A program made the position numbers and the translations under genes. The notes beneath the pieces were generated by a model that worked only from the letters and a program-made list of their open reading frames with translations, was not told where the DNA came from and made no database searches. Below, piece by piece: positions 39,701-49,804 of a DNA stretch of 64,000 nt. The DNA is from Prinia subflava (taxonomy: Eukaryota > Chordata > Aves > Passeriformes > Cisticolidae), in the NCBI RefSeq assembly GCF_021018805.1, contig NC_086257.1, forward strand, positions 13,946,693-14,010,692. Direction: 5' to 3'. How positions within the stretch are numbered: position 1 is the first letter of the stretch; the number at the start of each line of letters is the position of its first letter.

Positions 39701-42700
39701 AGGAGTAAGCCCACACCTAGTGCAGTGGAAAGTCTATTCAAGCATTTTCCTGTTGACTTAGGAAGGCAGATTAAGAAAATACATGACTCTATGCCCAGAG
39801 GAAAAAGCAGGGATTAACTTTTTTGAGTCCAGCTCACATTTGAAGCTCTGTAGACCAGAGCCCCGAAAGAAGAGAGAGGTAAAAATGGAGAAGAAAGAAA
39901 TGACAGATGTCAGACACTACAGAGCAGGGAGTTGTAAGCCAAGAATAAGAGGGGAAACCAGTGCTGAGGCACAAAGACAATGTTATTGAGACAGAATAAG
40001 TGCAGGGAGAGTTTCAGAAGCAGGAATGGCAAGGACAGGGCCATGAAAAGCATATAGCAAAACCACATCCTGATATGTTCTATCCTTGCTGGAACACAGA
40101 CAAGGAAAAGACTTTGATGAAATCAAGCCTAAAAAGGTCAGCCACAACACAACTGGGTGCCAAAAGCTACATTGCTGTAAGTAGTTTATTTGGAATAACA
40201 TCAAAGCTTTGTCCATAGCTCTTTTACTCAAAGTCTGGATGACTTTGTTAAACCTAAGAACGGAGGAAAACCTGTTGTGTCAGGTAATGCTGTCCTTCTC
40301 CAGCTCAAATAACCAGCCACTAGGTGTTTAGAGCAGCAGGATGAACAGAACATGAGTAGCAAAAAAGCCCAATCCACAGCTGAAAGTGACAGAAAGAGAA
40401 CAGAAGAGCATAAATATATGTTCACATTCTTGGGCCTGACAGTAGCCAAGTAAAATAAAAAAGCCAACATTTTAGTTTTCAAAAATGCCTCATGATAGTC
40501 AGATGACATTAGTTAGCCTGGTCTGTGTCAATATGACTTTGGAAGAAAACTGTTTTTTGTACTTGATACAATTTTTGTATGCTTTAATGTGAATATTACA
40601 GACTGCAAAAATGTCATTGATACAGTCAGTATTACAGAGCATCGCTGCTTGTGTTTTGGACACACCACTAAACACATCTGTACTTGTTTCAGTGAGTTTC
40701 ACAGGTGCCTATCCAAAGCTGGTCCCCTACAGACCTCCAAGCCAGCTCATCTCACCCCCATTGCTGCTCTCTGTTGTGCTTAACATCCTCTTCAGCCTCA
40801 GCATGCAGATCTTCGGGTTTGTGGTGGTCCAGGAGCAGCCTTGGTATTCCAAGACCAATATACACAGGTAGGGCCCCTTTCTGGGACTCTGGATGCCACA
40901 GGGGGGCAGGTCTGTGTGAAGCTATTGATCAGCTTCACTGCAGGCTGATGAGCAGCTGCAGCAGACCCTGTGCTGCCCAAGGGTGCAAACACTTTAATTT
41001 GTGTTGTCTGAGGTCCCTAAGCTGTCCAGCAACCTGCCACACACAGTTCATGTGGTGAGAATGGTTCTGCTGAGCACAGAGAGGAGGATTTGGTTGCAAG
41101 AGGGACCAGGTTTGAGCTCAAGCTCTAACAAGTTCAGCAAGCTCAACCAGTGGTGAGGTAGAGGGCATTGCCAATAGCCTATATCATGGCAGTGAGGGAG
41201 GACTCCTGATGGTTAATAGTGGAAGCTGGGGGAAATAACCAGGACAATGATCATTCCCTGAGCAGTGTGACACTCTTTTTCAGTGCCTGCCTGTCAGTGA
41301 ACAACCATGAGAGGAATTTATCTTCCAGCTTGGGGCTCCAGGGGGTGAGAGATGGAGCCCATGAGCAAACAGACAATGGCTTCAAGAGCTATGAAAACAC
41401 CACAGTGTGGCTGCTAAGTACCATCAATTGCCTCATCGTAGCACTAGTGTTTTCCAAGGGAAAGCCTTTCAGGCAACCCATCTACACCAACTGTAAGTAT
41501 GAGAAGAGAAGCAATGACATATAAGTCAGCTCAGAAGGTCAATTTAATAGGGCAAAATTAGACTTAACCAAAATTATGTCAGCCAAAAAATCAAGAGAAA
41601 GACTGTCCCATGAAGGGAAGACGAGCACATATGTTTGTGATAGTTCCAGCAGATGCAGCGAGTCATGGAAGAACTGTTCTTTTTCTCTTTGGGACAAATC
41701 CTGCAGCATACTCTTAGAAAAAACTCTCTTCAGCCTTTTTTTTTTTTTTTCCCCTGAACAATTAAAATAATGCTGCAGGTTTCATGGCTTTGATGTTTTG
41801 GTATAGTAATAGTGAGGAGGGGACATTCCTTGTAGAGAGCAGAAAAGGGGGTCATCAGTCTCACAGAACATGGCAATACACAAATGAGTGGGTGGAGGAT
41901 GAAGTTCAGTGCATGCCAGCTGGAGAGAAAATGAATTTACTCATCACTGGAACATTTGCCTACAGATGGAGAAGGTAATAGGTTCTCCATTACTTAGACT
42001 CTTTAGATCCTGATCAAGAGCAAAGTCTTGACATCCCTGAAGTTGAAGGGAGCATTCCTAACCATATTAACAAGATCAAGACTACATCCTGGACGTTTTT
42101 CTGAATCACAGGATATACTGTGATCAGAGAGAGGCTTACTGGAAGGCTGTAAAGCTTCTCAGATGTAAAAGGTCAAATCAAATGTTCAAAATACCCATTT
42201 GGTGTTTTAAATCTATGGCTACAATGCTTGTCTCACACTCATGTATAGCTACTTGACTGAGTAAGCCTGGGATTTTCCTCTGTTCATTTTTCTTTTGCTG
42301 AAAATTCCTTTCTATCCCATGGATTCTTTTGATAACTGTGTAACAGAGGAAATTATTACAATCTTCTGCAGTAAAGGCAAGCAGCTGAGATTGCTCATAA
42401 ACCTGTGGGTTTCTTTCTTTGCTCTTTTCCCTTCAGATGTGTTCATAGTGGTGCTCATAGGGCAGCTGGGCATTTGCCTCTTCTTCATGTTTGCTGACAT
42501 TGATGATCTCTACTCCAAGATGGATGTGAGTATTGTTCCAAAGGGGATTTTCTTCCTACTGCCAGTCCATTATAAGCACACTGGGATTATTTTAACAAAA
42601 GGCACAGACTTTTGCAGGGAAACATGGCACCTCCAAAGCCAAATCATGTTTAAAGAGGTGCATTTTAGATGATGGGATTGTAGAAACTTCTGCAAATATA

Positions 42701-45386
42701 GTGACTCCAAAGTAGTATCTGTGCATTCAGTGAGACAGCTACACATGTAATTGTGATTGTTTCAGCACATTGTACAATCAACAGAAGATAACATCACTAA
42801 GCTTACGTGTGGTATGTTGGTGGCTTGTGAAGCCAGGAGCAAAACAGGGCTGGGCTCTGCAAGTTTAAAATAAAGCACTATGTTCCTGTGTTTCTCAAGC
42901 TGAGCTACTCTGAACAAAGGTCCTCTTACCAAAAGTTGCCAGTTAGCGCTCAGAGCAGCTCACAGTTCCATTCTGCAATCTTTTCAGGCTCCCCATTTAA
43001 ATTTTAGAGAGCAGTTTCCCAAAGCAGGATTTGGGTTTAAAACAGTTGTAGAGAAAGACCAGTGGGGCTGCCATGGCAAGAGAGGATCTATCTTGATCCT
43101 TGATTAATAAATACCGGTAAGGCTTGACGTATGTAGTCTGGCAGAATGCAAGCTGGGAGTTGTCTTGTGCAAATCCATCCCAAGGGAAATGTGAGGGAAG
43201 GATAAGATCTACATCAGCTGAAGGACAGGGTTGTCAATGGACCCGACAATGAGGCTGTGAGATGTTAACCTCCTCCACTGTGACACTCTCACAGTCTTCC
43301 TGTAGGAGTTACAGGAACAAAACAAGAAAAACACCACAAAACTATTTTTCTGTACATTTGCAGAGCAGTGGCTTTGAGTCACAAGTGCTGAACACAATGC
43401 AGCTTCCAGTCCTGTGTGTTTGCATGTCAGTTAGCAAGTCAGTTTAGAAATGGGATTAATGAAATATGGAAAGAGAAAGAGAGTCAAAGGCCCAGGTCCC
43501 AATTTTAATGTCAAACAGCTCACTTATCACTGCTGCCTAGAACTATTTGCAGAGCCCGGCTCAGCGGGCAGACCCAGCTAGAGAAGCTGCCACGAGGTGG
43601 CACTTTAAAGCAAGTCATCGTCCTGTCGTGGCCTGTGCTGGCACAGGACATTTCTCAGAGCTGCAGCTGCAAGGGGACAAAATGCTTTTGGGGAGAACTG
43701 CAAAACTCTCAGCCCAAGCAGTCTGGAGGGAATTCACTAGAATTGCTGAGAAGAGAAAGGAGTAGTAATAAAAACCTCTGCAACAGCCTAGCCCTGGAGA
43801 AAACTGCTGATCCAAATTGCGCATCTGAGCTGCATCTCCAAAAGCAGTTGAGCTACAGCCAGAAAGCCAGTCCCATCTCTGGGAAGCTGGAACTGGGTTT
43901 TGGGCTGAAATACTCAGTTTGAACTATTTCTTAACATTAGAAAGTAAAAAGGCAATTAGATTTCCTCCTGCAGTTCTAAAGAATGGTTTTCTCTGCTGCA
44001 TCAGAAATCTAAAAGCATCTTTATCAGTAATTCCTCAAGACAAATAGCAGTATTAGCTCCTCACCAGGGTCACTCAGTTGGGCTTTTTATGACATGGAGC
44101 TGCTGAAGATCAGGGGCACAAGTCATGTAAGGACTGGCTGAGGGAGCTGTGTTTGTTTAGTCTGGGGAAAAGGAGGCACAGGAGAGACCTTAATTCTGTC
44201 TACAGTTACCTGACAGGAGGTTGTAGCAAGGTGGGTGTCACTTTTTTTCTCACATGTAATAAGTGATAGAGAGGAAATGCCCTCACTTTGTGCCAAGGAA
44301 ACTTTAGACTGGAGATAAAGAAAAAAAATTAACTGAAAGGGTTACGGACTGGAACAGACTGCTCAGGGAAGTGGTTGAGCCATCATCCCTGGAAGTATTT
44401 AAAAGAAGTGTAGTGGTGGCCCTTAGGGACATGGTGGACTTAGCAGTGCCTTGGTTTATGGTTGGGCTCAATGATCTTTAGGGCTTTTCCCAGCCTAAAT
44501 GATTCTGTGTTCTATTGCACTCGTACCCACCAGTGTTTACTGTGGACTCATTGCTGAACAGCTTCTCCTGCTTTTTTCCCAGCTCGTTTGCACCCCTACC
44601 ACGTGGCGAATCTCCATGGTGGGAATGCTTGCAGTCACACTTGCTGTGTCCCTCCTTGTTGAGGTGAGTGACCATAACTGGATGTGCTGGTCTGCACTAA
44701 CTGGAGAGGCAAAATGGTCGAGTCTTGCTCTTTCTCCCTCTACCTCAGCCTAGTTTGGGAATATTGAGTAAAACAGGAATAATTGCTGCTACCTCACCCT
44801 TGCTCCTTTTTCTTAAGGCTCTCCATCTGAATGATAAGGGAATGCAAGGCCTGGCACCTTTTCTTTCCCCTAGTGAATGGGATCTATCAGGCCCTGCCCC
44901 CGGCTAGAAAAATATGGTCAGTCCATGGTGTTTTCCTCTCAGATCCTGAAGACTCTCAGGAGGAACTGGTCACAGTTCTCTGGTGGAGAACTCTGGGGGA
45001 GCTGGTATGAAATGTGGTCAATAAAAGGGACAAAGTTTAAGGGACGATGAGCAGGGCAGGTGGGAGGTCTGGGTCTCCACTATTTGCCCCATGTGTGTAC
45101 TCTGGAAGAAGAGTAAACTGCTATGCAGGTCCTCTTAAACTTGTTTTTTCTTCTACCTTTACAGGAAGCTGTCATTGAGAACAGACCCCTGTGGCTGCTG
45201 CTGAAAAAGACATTCAGGTACCACTCAAAGAGCCACTACAAGAGGCTGCAGCACGTGTTGGAGCAGGACTCAGCCTGGCCACCTCTGAATGAAACCTTCT
45301 TCTCTGATTCTGTGGCAGTAACAGTAGAAGGAAATATGGGAGGCCATAGCAATCCAACATTTGACAGCAGTGAGGACTCACTCTGA
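9926..45386 (+). CDS. ATP13A4: ATP13A4: P5B-type transport ATPase, complete (30 coding exons)
   Basis: ATP13A4 is a P5B ATPase; the subfamily moves polyamines or related cations out of endosomal/ER-type compartments using ATP. The 30 exons listed separately join in frame to 1202 residues plus stop (human about 1196). Motifs in order: an N-terminal membrane-inserted helix (about 34-53), M1/M2 (about 201-239), actuator-domain TGES at 311-314, PPALP in M4 at 440-444, phosphorylation motif DKTGTLT at 483-489 (Asp483 takes the phosphate), nucleotide-binding KGAPE at 621-625, TGDN at 714-717, and hinge GDGAND at 844-849. Six C-terminal membrane segments follow. The start MGENPAK...NQGEENEM and the end [14 protein letters not shown]...SSEDSL match ATP13A4 rather than ATP13A5. 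All splice sites are GT-AG. The ATP13A5 relic follows in tandem. One small oddity is SPSQK for SPGQK at 822-826. Confidence 0.97.
9989..17489 (+). other. ATP13A4 intron 1
   Basis: The largest intron, 7.5 kb. Apart from an ATT-type microsatellite near 16776-16831, I recognise no gene, RNA or element in it. Confidence 0.6.
16776..16831. repeat. AT-rich ATT/TAATTA microsatellite
   Basis: Repeated tta/taatta units (ttattattattatta followed by attaattattaatta) within ATP13A4 intron 1. Confidence 0.8.
17490..17663 (+). CDS. ATP13A4: ATP13A4 exon 2
   Basis: Residues 22-79, between tgctgtacag and gtaggt. Reads [15 protein letters not shown]...[12 protein letters not shown]...[11 protein letters not shown]. 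It contains the N-terminal membrane helix characteristic of P5B ATPases. Confidence 0.96.
20117..20251 (+). CDS. ATP13A4: ATP13A4 exon 3
   Basis: Residues 80-124, between actcag and gtaagt. Starts DDFRIYSRK (human DEFQIYSWK) and ends [10 protein letters not shown]. This N-terminal cytosolic stretch is variable in the family. Confidence 0.94.
22436..22506 (+). CDS. ATP13A4: ATP13A4 exon 4
   Basis: Residues 125-147 plus two bases. Reads [14 protein letters not shown]...KQFQKVG, matching human [14 protein letters not shown]. Acceptor ttttctag, donor GG|gtgagt. Confidence 0.95.
22599..22679 (+). CDS. ATP13A4: ATP13A4 exon 5
   Basis: Residues 148-174 plus two bases. Reads [20 protein letters not shown] (human ...IHQKFGSGLT). 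Acceptor ctattttag, donor CAG|gtacac. Confidence 0.95.
23532..23601 (+). CDS. ATP13A4: ATP13A4 exon 6
   Basis: Residues 175-198. Reads [20 protein letters not shown], with the family signature CGPNTI just before M1. Acceptor catacag, donor GAG|gttaag (weak). Confidence 0.95.
24398..24532 (+). CDS. ATP13A4: ATP13A4 exon 7 (M1-M2)
   Basis: Residues 199-243. [17 protein letters not shown] and [20 protein letters not shown] form membrane segments M1 and M2. Acceptor ccaaacag, donor AAG|gtgaga. Confidence 0.96.
24945..25017 (+). CDS. ATP13A4: ATP13A4 exon 8
   Basis: Residues 244-267 plus one base. Reads [20 protein letters not shown], the start of the actuator domain. Acceptor aatttatag, donor GAAG|gtgact. 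Confidence 0.95.
25658..25789 (+). CDS. ATP13A4: ATP13A4 exon 9 (actuator domain)
   Basis: Residues 268-311 plus one base. Contains [19 protein letters not shown] and ESMLT; the TGES loop is completed by exon 10. Acceptor ctttcag, donor ACAG|gtacag. Confidence 0.96.
26394..26564 (+). CDS. ATP13A4: ATP13A4 exon 10 (TGES loop end)
   Basis: Residues 312-368 plus one base. Starts GESIPVTKT, completing the actuator dephosphorylation motif TGES (Glu313), and includes [14 protein letters not shown]. Acceptor ttccctag, donor ATTG|gtcagt. Confidence 0.96.
27000..27157 (+). CDS. ATP13A4: ATP13A4 exon 11 (M3)
   Basis: Residues 369-421. Reads [17 protein letters not shown], then M3 ([20 protein letters not shown]). 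Acceptor tctgtccag, donor GGG|gtgagt. Confidence 0.96.
28597..28785 (+). CDS. ATP13A4: ATP13A4 exon 12 (M4 PPALP, catalytic Asp)
   Basis: Residues 422-484. Holds the P5B substrate-site motif PPALP (440-444), the conserved [19 protein letters not shown], and the phosphorylated Asp483. Acceptor tatgtcag, donor AAA|gtaatg. Confidence 0.97.
29101..29162 (+). CDS. ATP13A4: ATP13A4 exon 13 (TGTLT)
   Basis: Residues 485-504 plus two bases. Opens [13 protein letters not shown], finishing the DKTGTLT phosphorylation motif split by the intron. Acceptor taacctag, donor CTG|gtaagg. Confidence 0.96.
29896..30046 (+). CDS. ATP13A4: ATP13A4 exon 14
   Basis: Residues 505-555. Includes [17 protein letters not shown] and [14 protein letters not shown] of the nucleotide-binding domain. 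Acceptor tgctttag, donor TGG|gtaaag. Confidence 0.96.
30440..30610 (+). mobile_element. Degenerate CR1 LINE fragment in intron 14
   Basis: Reads as a worn CR1 3' region: a segment resembling GGCAGTGGATTCTCCATCACTGGAAG, then cagacagacctctcccagga, then ttgaggttcctttcagctac. Boundaries are approximate. Confidence 0.55.
30643..30729 (+). CDS. ATP13A4: ATP13A4 exon 15
   Basis: Residues 556-584. Reads [20 protein letters not shown], ending PGLKSTT; a poorly conserved loop of the N-domain. Assigned by frame, splice sites (aatgcacag / gtaagt) and position. Confidence 0.9.
31388..31541 (+). CDS. ATP13A4: ATP13A4 exon 16 (KGAPE)
   Basis: Residues 585-635 plus one base. Contains [20 protein letters not shown] and nucleotide-binding KGAPE (621-625). 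Acceptor ttctcctag, donor ACAG|gtaaca. Confidence 0.97.
32137..32248 (+). CDS. ATP13A4: ATP13A4 exon 17
   Basis: Residues 636-672 plus two bases. Includes [16 protein letters not shown]. Acceptor ttgtacag, donor AAG|gtaagc. Confidence 0.95.
33475..33599 (+). CDS. ATP13A4: ATP13A4 exon 18
   Basis: Residues 673-714 plus one base. Reads [20 protein letters not shown] and ends RIRSVMVT, leading into the TGDN motif. Acceptor gactattag, donor ACAG|gtatct. Confidence 0.96.
33912..33940. repeat. Poly-T tract (interrupted)
   Basis: About 28 T interrupted by single G, in intron 18. It may be a minus-strand retroposon tail, but no body is recognisable. Confidence 0.7.
34230..34393 (+). CDS. ATP13A4: ATP13A4 exon 19 (TGDN)
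   Basis: Residues 715-769. Begins [17 protein letters not shown], completing TGDN of the P domain. Acceptor tttttgtag, donor CTG|gtgagc. Confidence 0.96.
35402..35524 (+). CDS. ATP13A4: ATP13A4 exon 20
   Basis: Residues 770-810. Ends [20 protein letters not shown], the family-conserved HFAxxGKS block. Acceptor ttttatag, donor AAG|gtaaga. Confidence 0.95.
36145..36224 (+). CDS. ATP13A4: ATP13A4 exon 21
   Basis: Residues 811-836 plus two bases. Reads [20 protein letters not shown]. Human has SPGQK; here Gly is Ser824. Acceptor cgttatag, donor GGA|gtaagt. Confidence 0.96.
36652..36717. repeat. (TA)n/(CA)n compound microsatellite
   Basis: About 7 CA units followed by some 20 TA units, in ATP13A4 intron 21. 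Confidence 0.95.
36999..37041 (+). CDS. ATP13A4: ATP13A4 exon 22 (GDGAND hinge)
   Basis: Residues 837-851. Only 43 bp, reading [14 protein letters not shown], the Mg-binding hinge motif of all P-type ATPases. Acceptor tattttttag, donor GGG|gtaagt. Confidence 0.96.
37619..37728 (+). CDS. ATP13A4: ATP13A4 exon 23
   Basis: Residues 852-887 plus two bases. Reads [20 protein letters not shown] and ends VPELI. Acceptor actttcag, donor CAG|gtaagt. Confidence 0.96.
38542..38638 (+). CDS. ATP13A4: ATP13A4 exon 24 (M5)
   Basis: Residues 888-920. Reads [20 protein letters not shown] and ends YLGVLLLYW; start of the C-terminal membrane domain. Acceptor cacacag, donor TGG|gtatgt. Confidence 0.96.
39360..39432 (+). 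CDS. ATP13A4: ATP13A4 exon 25
   Basis: Residues 921-944 plus one base. Reads [19 protein letters not shown]. Acceptor cttttcag, donor ACAA|gtaagg. Confidence 0.95.
40693..40867 (+). CDS. ATP13A4: ATP13A4 exon 26 (M7-M8 region)
   Basis: Residues 945-1002 plus two bases. Reads [20 protein letters not shown], then a hydrophobic segment ending [10 protein letters not shown]. Acceptor cttgtttcag, donor CAG|gtaggg. Confidence 0.95.
41284..41492 (+). CDS. ATP13A4: ATP13A4 exon 27
   Basis: Residues 1003-1072 plus one base. A variable loop, then [20 protein letters not shown] and [14 protein letters not shown]. Acceptor tttttcag, donor AACT|gtaagt. Confidence 0.95.
42437..42525 (+). CDS. ATP13A4: ATP13A4 exon 28
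   Basis: Residues 1073-1102. Hydrophobic [20 protein letters not shown], followed by IDDLYSKMD. Acceptor cccttcag, donor GAT|gtgagt. Confidence 0.95.
44090..44514 (+). mobile_element. CR1 LINE 3' end in intron 28
   Basis: About 420 bp match the well-known 3' part of avian CR1: ctgagggagctgtgtttgtt, acctgacaggaggttgtagc, tgctcagggaagtggttgag, ccatccctggaagtatttaa, and the terminus cctaaatgattctgtg. It lies in the sense of the gene and is 5'-truncated, as usual. Confidence 0.9.
44583..44663 (+). CDS. ATP13A4: ATP13A4 exon 29
   Basis: Residues 1103-1129. Reads [20 protein letters not shown] and ends AVSLLVE, the last membrane segment. Acceptor tttttcccag, donor GAG|gtgagt. Confidence 0.95.
45165..45386 (+). 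CDS. ATP13A4: ATP13A4 exon 30 (stop codon)
   Basis: Residues 1130-1202 plus TGA at 45384-45386. Reads [35 protein letters not shown] and ends FDSSEDSL; human ATP13A4 ends FESNEEQL. Confidence 0.96.
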   Translation, partial: EAVIENRPLWLLLKKTFRYHSKSHYKRLQHVLEQDSAWPPLNETFFSDSVAVTVEGNMGGHSNPTFDSSEDSL

Positions 45387-46370
45387 AGGAAACTGCAGTG
45401 GACACATGTCCAGGACAGTTGCATTTGACCTTGAAAGACTCAATGAATTAAAACCAGGAAGGGCTGACTCATCATTGCTCTCCCATTCTCGGAGTAACCT
45501 GCTCTTGCCTACATCTAAATTAACTGGAAGCACAAAATCTGCTGCAGTGACATAAAGCCACGATGGTGTTTCCTCTGTCCCCTTGCCCATACACAAATGG
45601 TTGCCATCTGTAAATCAAACACCTTGCTGAATATTGGTAAAGAATTTGTGGTTGAAACACCCCATTGCTGTGTCCTCTGTTGAACTGCACTATGCACTCC
45701 CTAAGAGTGGGAGCAGCTCCAGATGAAATGCAACTAATTGCAAGTGCAGCACTCCTCTGGGCAGATAGATCCCCTTTGAGAAAACAAGTAGAATTTACTC
45801 CTGGCAGAGGCTGCTGAGCATTGGCATTCCTGGGATTCCTCATGGAGTTTCAGATACTACTCAAAGTCTTGCCTTTTTTTGGAGTCTTGCCTTTTTCTGG
45901 CAATTCTTGGCTTCCAGAACTGAAAGCAGCTGCAATCAGCCAAAGCTTTCAGGAAGTGTCCATTCCTAGCATTGTTTTGCTGTTCCTACGATGGGAACAA
46001 AAAGAACTCTCTTGCTAGCTCACTGCTATCAGGAAACCTGTGTGCCCTCTTAGTTTTTAGCAAGTGATACTTGCATTTTGTGCGTAAAAAATGGCATTAT
46101 TTAACTTTTTTTTGGCAGGAGGTATTTGTTCAGGATATCCACTAAAACATGTAGAATGGAACGTATTAATTACAAATTATGATCTCATCCTGTGGCTCTT
46201 CAAGGACACGCTGTCCCTTGTGGTGTGAGCTTGCTTTACTAGGGCAAGTGCTGCACAGCTGGGGTGCCTCCTGGCATCAGCTTTACCAGTATCAAAAGAA
46301 GCCAACATTGAAGATGTTATTAACCTCGAGGACCTGAGGCCTGAAATAAAAGATGTGGAGTCAGCCAGGT
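45387..46370 (+). other. Probable ATP13A4 3'UTR
   Basis: About 0.96 kb from the stop to the first full AATAAA (46345-46350) followed by a T-rich stretch. It holds a near-duplicate of tcttgcctttttt (45869-45895). An earlier ATTAAA at 45447 is less likely. Confidence 0.5.
46345..46350 (+). terminator. Candidate ATP13A4 poly-A signal AATAAA
   Basis: First canonical AATAAA after the stop; T-rich sequence follows within 45 bases. Confidence 0.5.
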
Positions 46371-49300
46371 CTCAAAATATATATTTTTTTTAAATTCTCT
46401 TTCATGCTCTTAAGTTGAGCCATCTGAAGTTTAGTCTGGTTTCTCCATAATTGCAGATGCAGTTCATTCATTGGCTCATATGCATCATCTGTTGTCCTTT
46501 GATGGAGAATTTTACTTACTTTGCTGTGCTGTGTTTGACGTACATAAATGCAACAACACTACCTATTCCTGCAAGAACCTTCCTTTAACCTCTGCTCCTT
46601 TTCAAAGAGGTCAGTGAGTCAGGCCAGCACTTGGGGGGACAGTCAGGAAAATTTCATCTGGGTGCTTTGGGATGGGGTGACTGATACTTCACAGACATAA
46701 TCCATAGTGGAAAGCTGGTGAACCTCTTTTTTGGCTATTAGCACACATTCCTGGCAGAAGGTTGCAGGGAATAATAGCGAGCTAAGGAGGTGCTGCATAC
46801 TTGTAACAGCTAAATATTTCCCTTATGATGACTGGGTCCCTTCTTGGAGAGCAGTGCTGTCAAAGCCTGATGTCCTCCTCCTCTGCTGCTGGCCCTTATT
46901 CCTGGCAGAACTTTTCCTGTGTACAGGGCTGTCTTGCCTCCTGACTGAGCAGCAGGACAGCCCTGGAGTGCTCAAGCTTTTTGCAGCTGCTGGGGCCACA
47001 GTCAAATCATAACTGCCCCTTCACGGAGCCTCTTAATGGATTTTTTTTAGTACAGCTAAGACAGACTTGTTCCTCTTTAACAGCCTTGATTTCATAGTCC
47101 AGAGACTACAAATACCAGAGAACAAATACCAGCAGCTGCTGCTGCTTTTGCTGGGTTTGCTTGTGACCTCAACAGCAGAGTAAAGCACAAATGTGTTTAA
47201 GAACAGAGGAAAATATTTACAAAATTGCTATTTTTAATTGCTTTTTTTCACCTCATAACTTCCTTTTCTCCTACAACATAGACACAGGATTTTTTTTCCT
47301 GCATAGATAAGGACACACTCTAGGACTGATCTTCTCCTACAGAGGACAAAACAAACACATCTTGTGGATAAGAGGGAAAACAGTTATGGATAGCTACTTG
47401 CTGAGTTTGCATATAGAAATGCCAGGCATGTGTTTCTGCATACAGGACATGGTTGTGCCATTTGTCTTCACTTTACTGGGCTATGGATGCTACATGAGTG
47501 TCTTTAAAATGGGAGACACCTATGAATGCTGGGACTCTAAACTAGTATGTGCCTGAACTTTTAGTGAAGTACCTAATAGTGAAACCCTACAAAATTCATG
47601 AGAAGTTTCAGGCCTCTTGAAATTGGTTACATTTGATGTTACCAACCTTTCAGTGCCCTCTGGAAAGAGCTTTTGAAGAGAACTCCAGCGTGGCACTCTG
47701 AAAAGTTTATTTAATTTGAACTTCTCATTTCCATCCAAGGCTGAAACTTTATGTTTGAAATACTAATGGTCGTGCCTGGAGGCAGACTGGTCCTCATAAG
47801 CTTGTGGTAGTTCAGTCCAGATACAGCTTCAGTGTCAAAGGGCTGGCACCCTTGATTTAGTGTCTGTCTCTTTGTTCTAGTGAATGTCGAAGAATGCATT
47901 AAATTTGCAATGAGGGACCAAATTTGTCAGATGAATACTTCATTTCAGTTCTAAACTATGCAGAAAACACTTTCACTGGCTATTTTAGTTCCACTAGCTC
48001 TACAGAATAGTCTGTTACTACTTCAGAGAATCCAAGTGGTGAGTAAATCTCTGAAAAACTTAATCTAAACCTTTTGCTGTTTGTTAGGTACCACAATAAC
48101 AAAAAATAAAAAAATAACACAATAACCACAATAACAAAAATTATGCTTTCAGGTATCTTTTGGCCAGTTTTAACATAAAACATAAAAGTGAGTGATTACT
48201 ATTGTTATAAGGCTGACAGAATGTAGAGTAGGTAAAAGCATGGAAGTACAAGGAAATCAAACTATCATTTTAGCAGTAGCCTGAGGCTGATTACTGCTGA
48301 GCTCACAGAGCATTAGGTTTTATTTTTTCCAAATAAATATCATATTCACAGTGACTTTCTTAAATCATAAAACATCGAAGACTTCTATGCTAATTCAGTC
48401 TTCTCCCTCCCCCATATTTCGGTACTGTTTCCTGAATAGCATCAGAAATGTCACCTCTGTTAGACTGCTGTGCTGGGAAATCACGTGACTTACAGTCATG
48501 ACAAAGTCCCAGCACAGCTTCTGCCAAAGAGGAATTGGGTGTCAACATTTTCTACAGCTTACATAGTTACAGACACACGTAAGCTGGTAAGCTGTTCAAC
48601 TTACAACAAGCTGTTCAACGGGAATAACTGTGTCCTGGGGTGCCTCAGGCACACGACTGCCAGCCAGGCAAGGATATTCCTGACTCCTGATAAATGTTTT
48701 ATAAATCTTCAGGAAGACATAAGGGTTAGTGGTCAACACTGAGAACTGCAGTTCCTGAAAGCAGCTTGATGTAATTCGAGGTGGTGGAGGGTGTGAAGGG
48801 CTGGCAGCTCGGATGTGCACTGACCTGTTTGTCATGATCATGTGCTGCTTAGAGCCAGGCACATCTTACATTGCCTCCAAAGTCACTGCTAAAATCATTG
48901 TTTCTGAGCTGAATTACTGGGCAAGATTCAGCCTTTTGAGAGGTTTCTTGAGACGATGAAGTGCTGTCTGTGGAGTGCTGCCTGGGAACACTTTTATTGC
49001 TGCCTCTCACTGATCTTGGCAAAGCCCATGTGAAGAGCTGGGCCTTTGCCATCACAGGTGTGTTGGCTGCACATCACACTTCTGTATCTCCAGTATCTGC
49101 AGCACTCCCATGCTGAACAAGTGCTCAAGATGCCAGTGTACCTTTGTACTCAGAGTACTGCTGTCCGTAATTTTGCAATTGCAACTTTTAAATCAAGATA
49201 AGACATTATCTCTAATGGCCTTGCAATGACAATTAACTTCAGCATTATCTCAGAAGATCCAACTGTATGAATCTGATTGCAATAACTGGCGAAGCTCAGA

Positions 49301-49735
49301 CACCCAACTTAATTAGAATTTCTGTATTTCTTCTTGCAATGGGAGTTTTGTAATGACAGTCTTTACAACTTGGTGGTTTTGTTGATATCCTGCAACTGTT
49401 GAGCACAAATAAACCTTCTAAGAAGGGGCTGCAGACAGCAAGGCTACAATTAAGGGGGCTGACTCTGGCATGAAGCAGGAATTGCTCCTTGAAGGCCAAG
49501 GGAGATATAGGGGCATGAACTGGAATCAAACAGAAAATTGGATCCATGTTCCCACCACAGCTTGTTCTATGTTAACTCAATGAACTCAAATCCTGACTTT
49601 TAATGAGTGATGTGATACCTCCCTGGATAGCTCCAACTTCAGTTTCTGTGCTGTTAGTATGGCCACTGAATTGTAACTCCCTGTTTCATGTTGACTGCTG
49701 GTGTCTCAATGCTGCAGTCACCTTCCCATCCACAG
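46371..49735. other. Region where ATP13A5 exons 1-7 would be expected
   Basis: Between the ATP13A4 3' end and the first ATP13A5 fossil. I looked for the first seven P5B exons (QGEE-, CGPN-, NPFYVF-like) and found nothing convincing. A small AATAAC-rich patch lies at 48090-48140. No other gene seen. Confidence 0.5.
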
Positions 49736-49804
49736 CAGCTTCCCAAGCTGCATCACCTCACTGAGGAGCACAACAAAGTTCAGGTTACCATCTGCACCCA
49801 GAGA
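49736..49804 (+). pseudogene. ATP13A5: ATP13A5 fossil of exon 8
   Basis: After a good acceptor (cccatccacag) it reads KLHHLTEEHNKVQVTICT, against human ATP13A5 KLHNLVEDHNKVQVTI. Open throughout. It is 69-70 bp against 73 in ATP13A4, and the donor is weak (AGA|gtcaca). Confidence 0.88.
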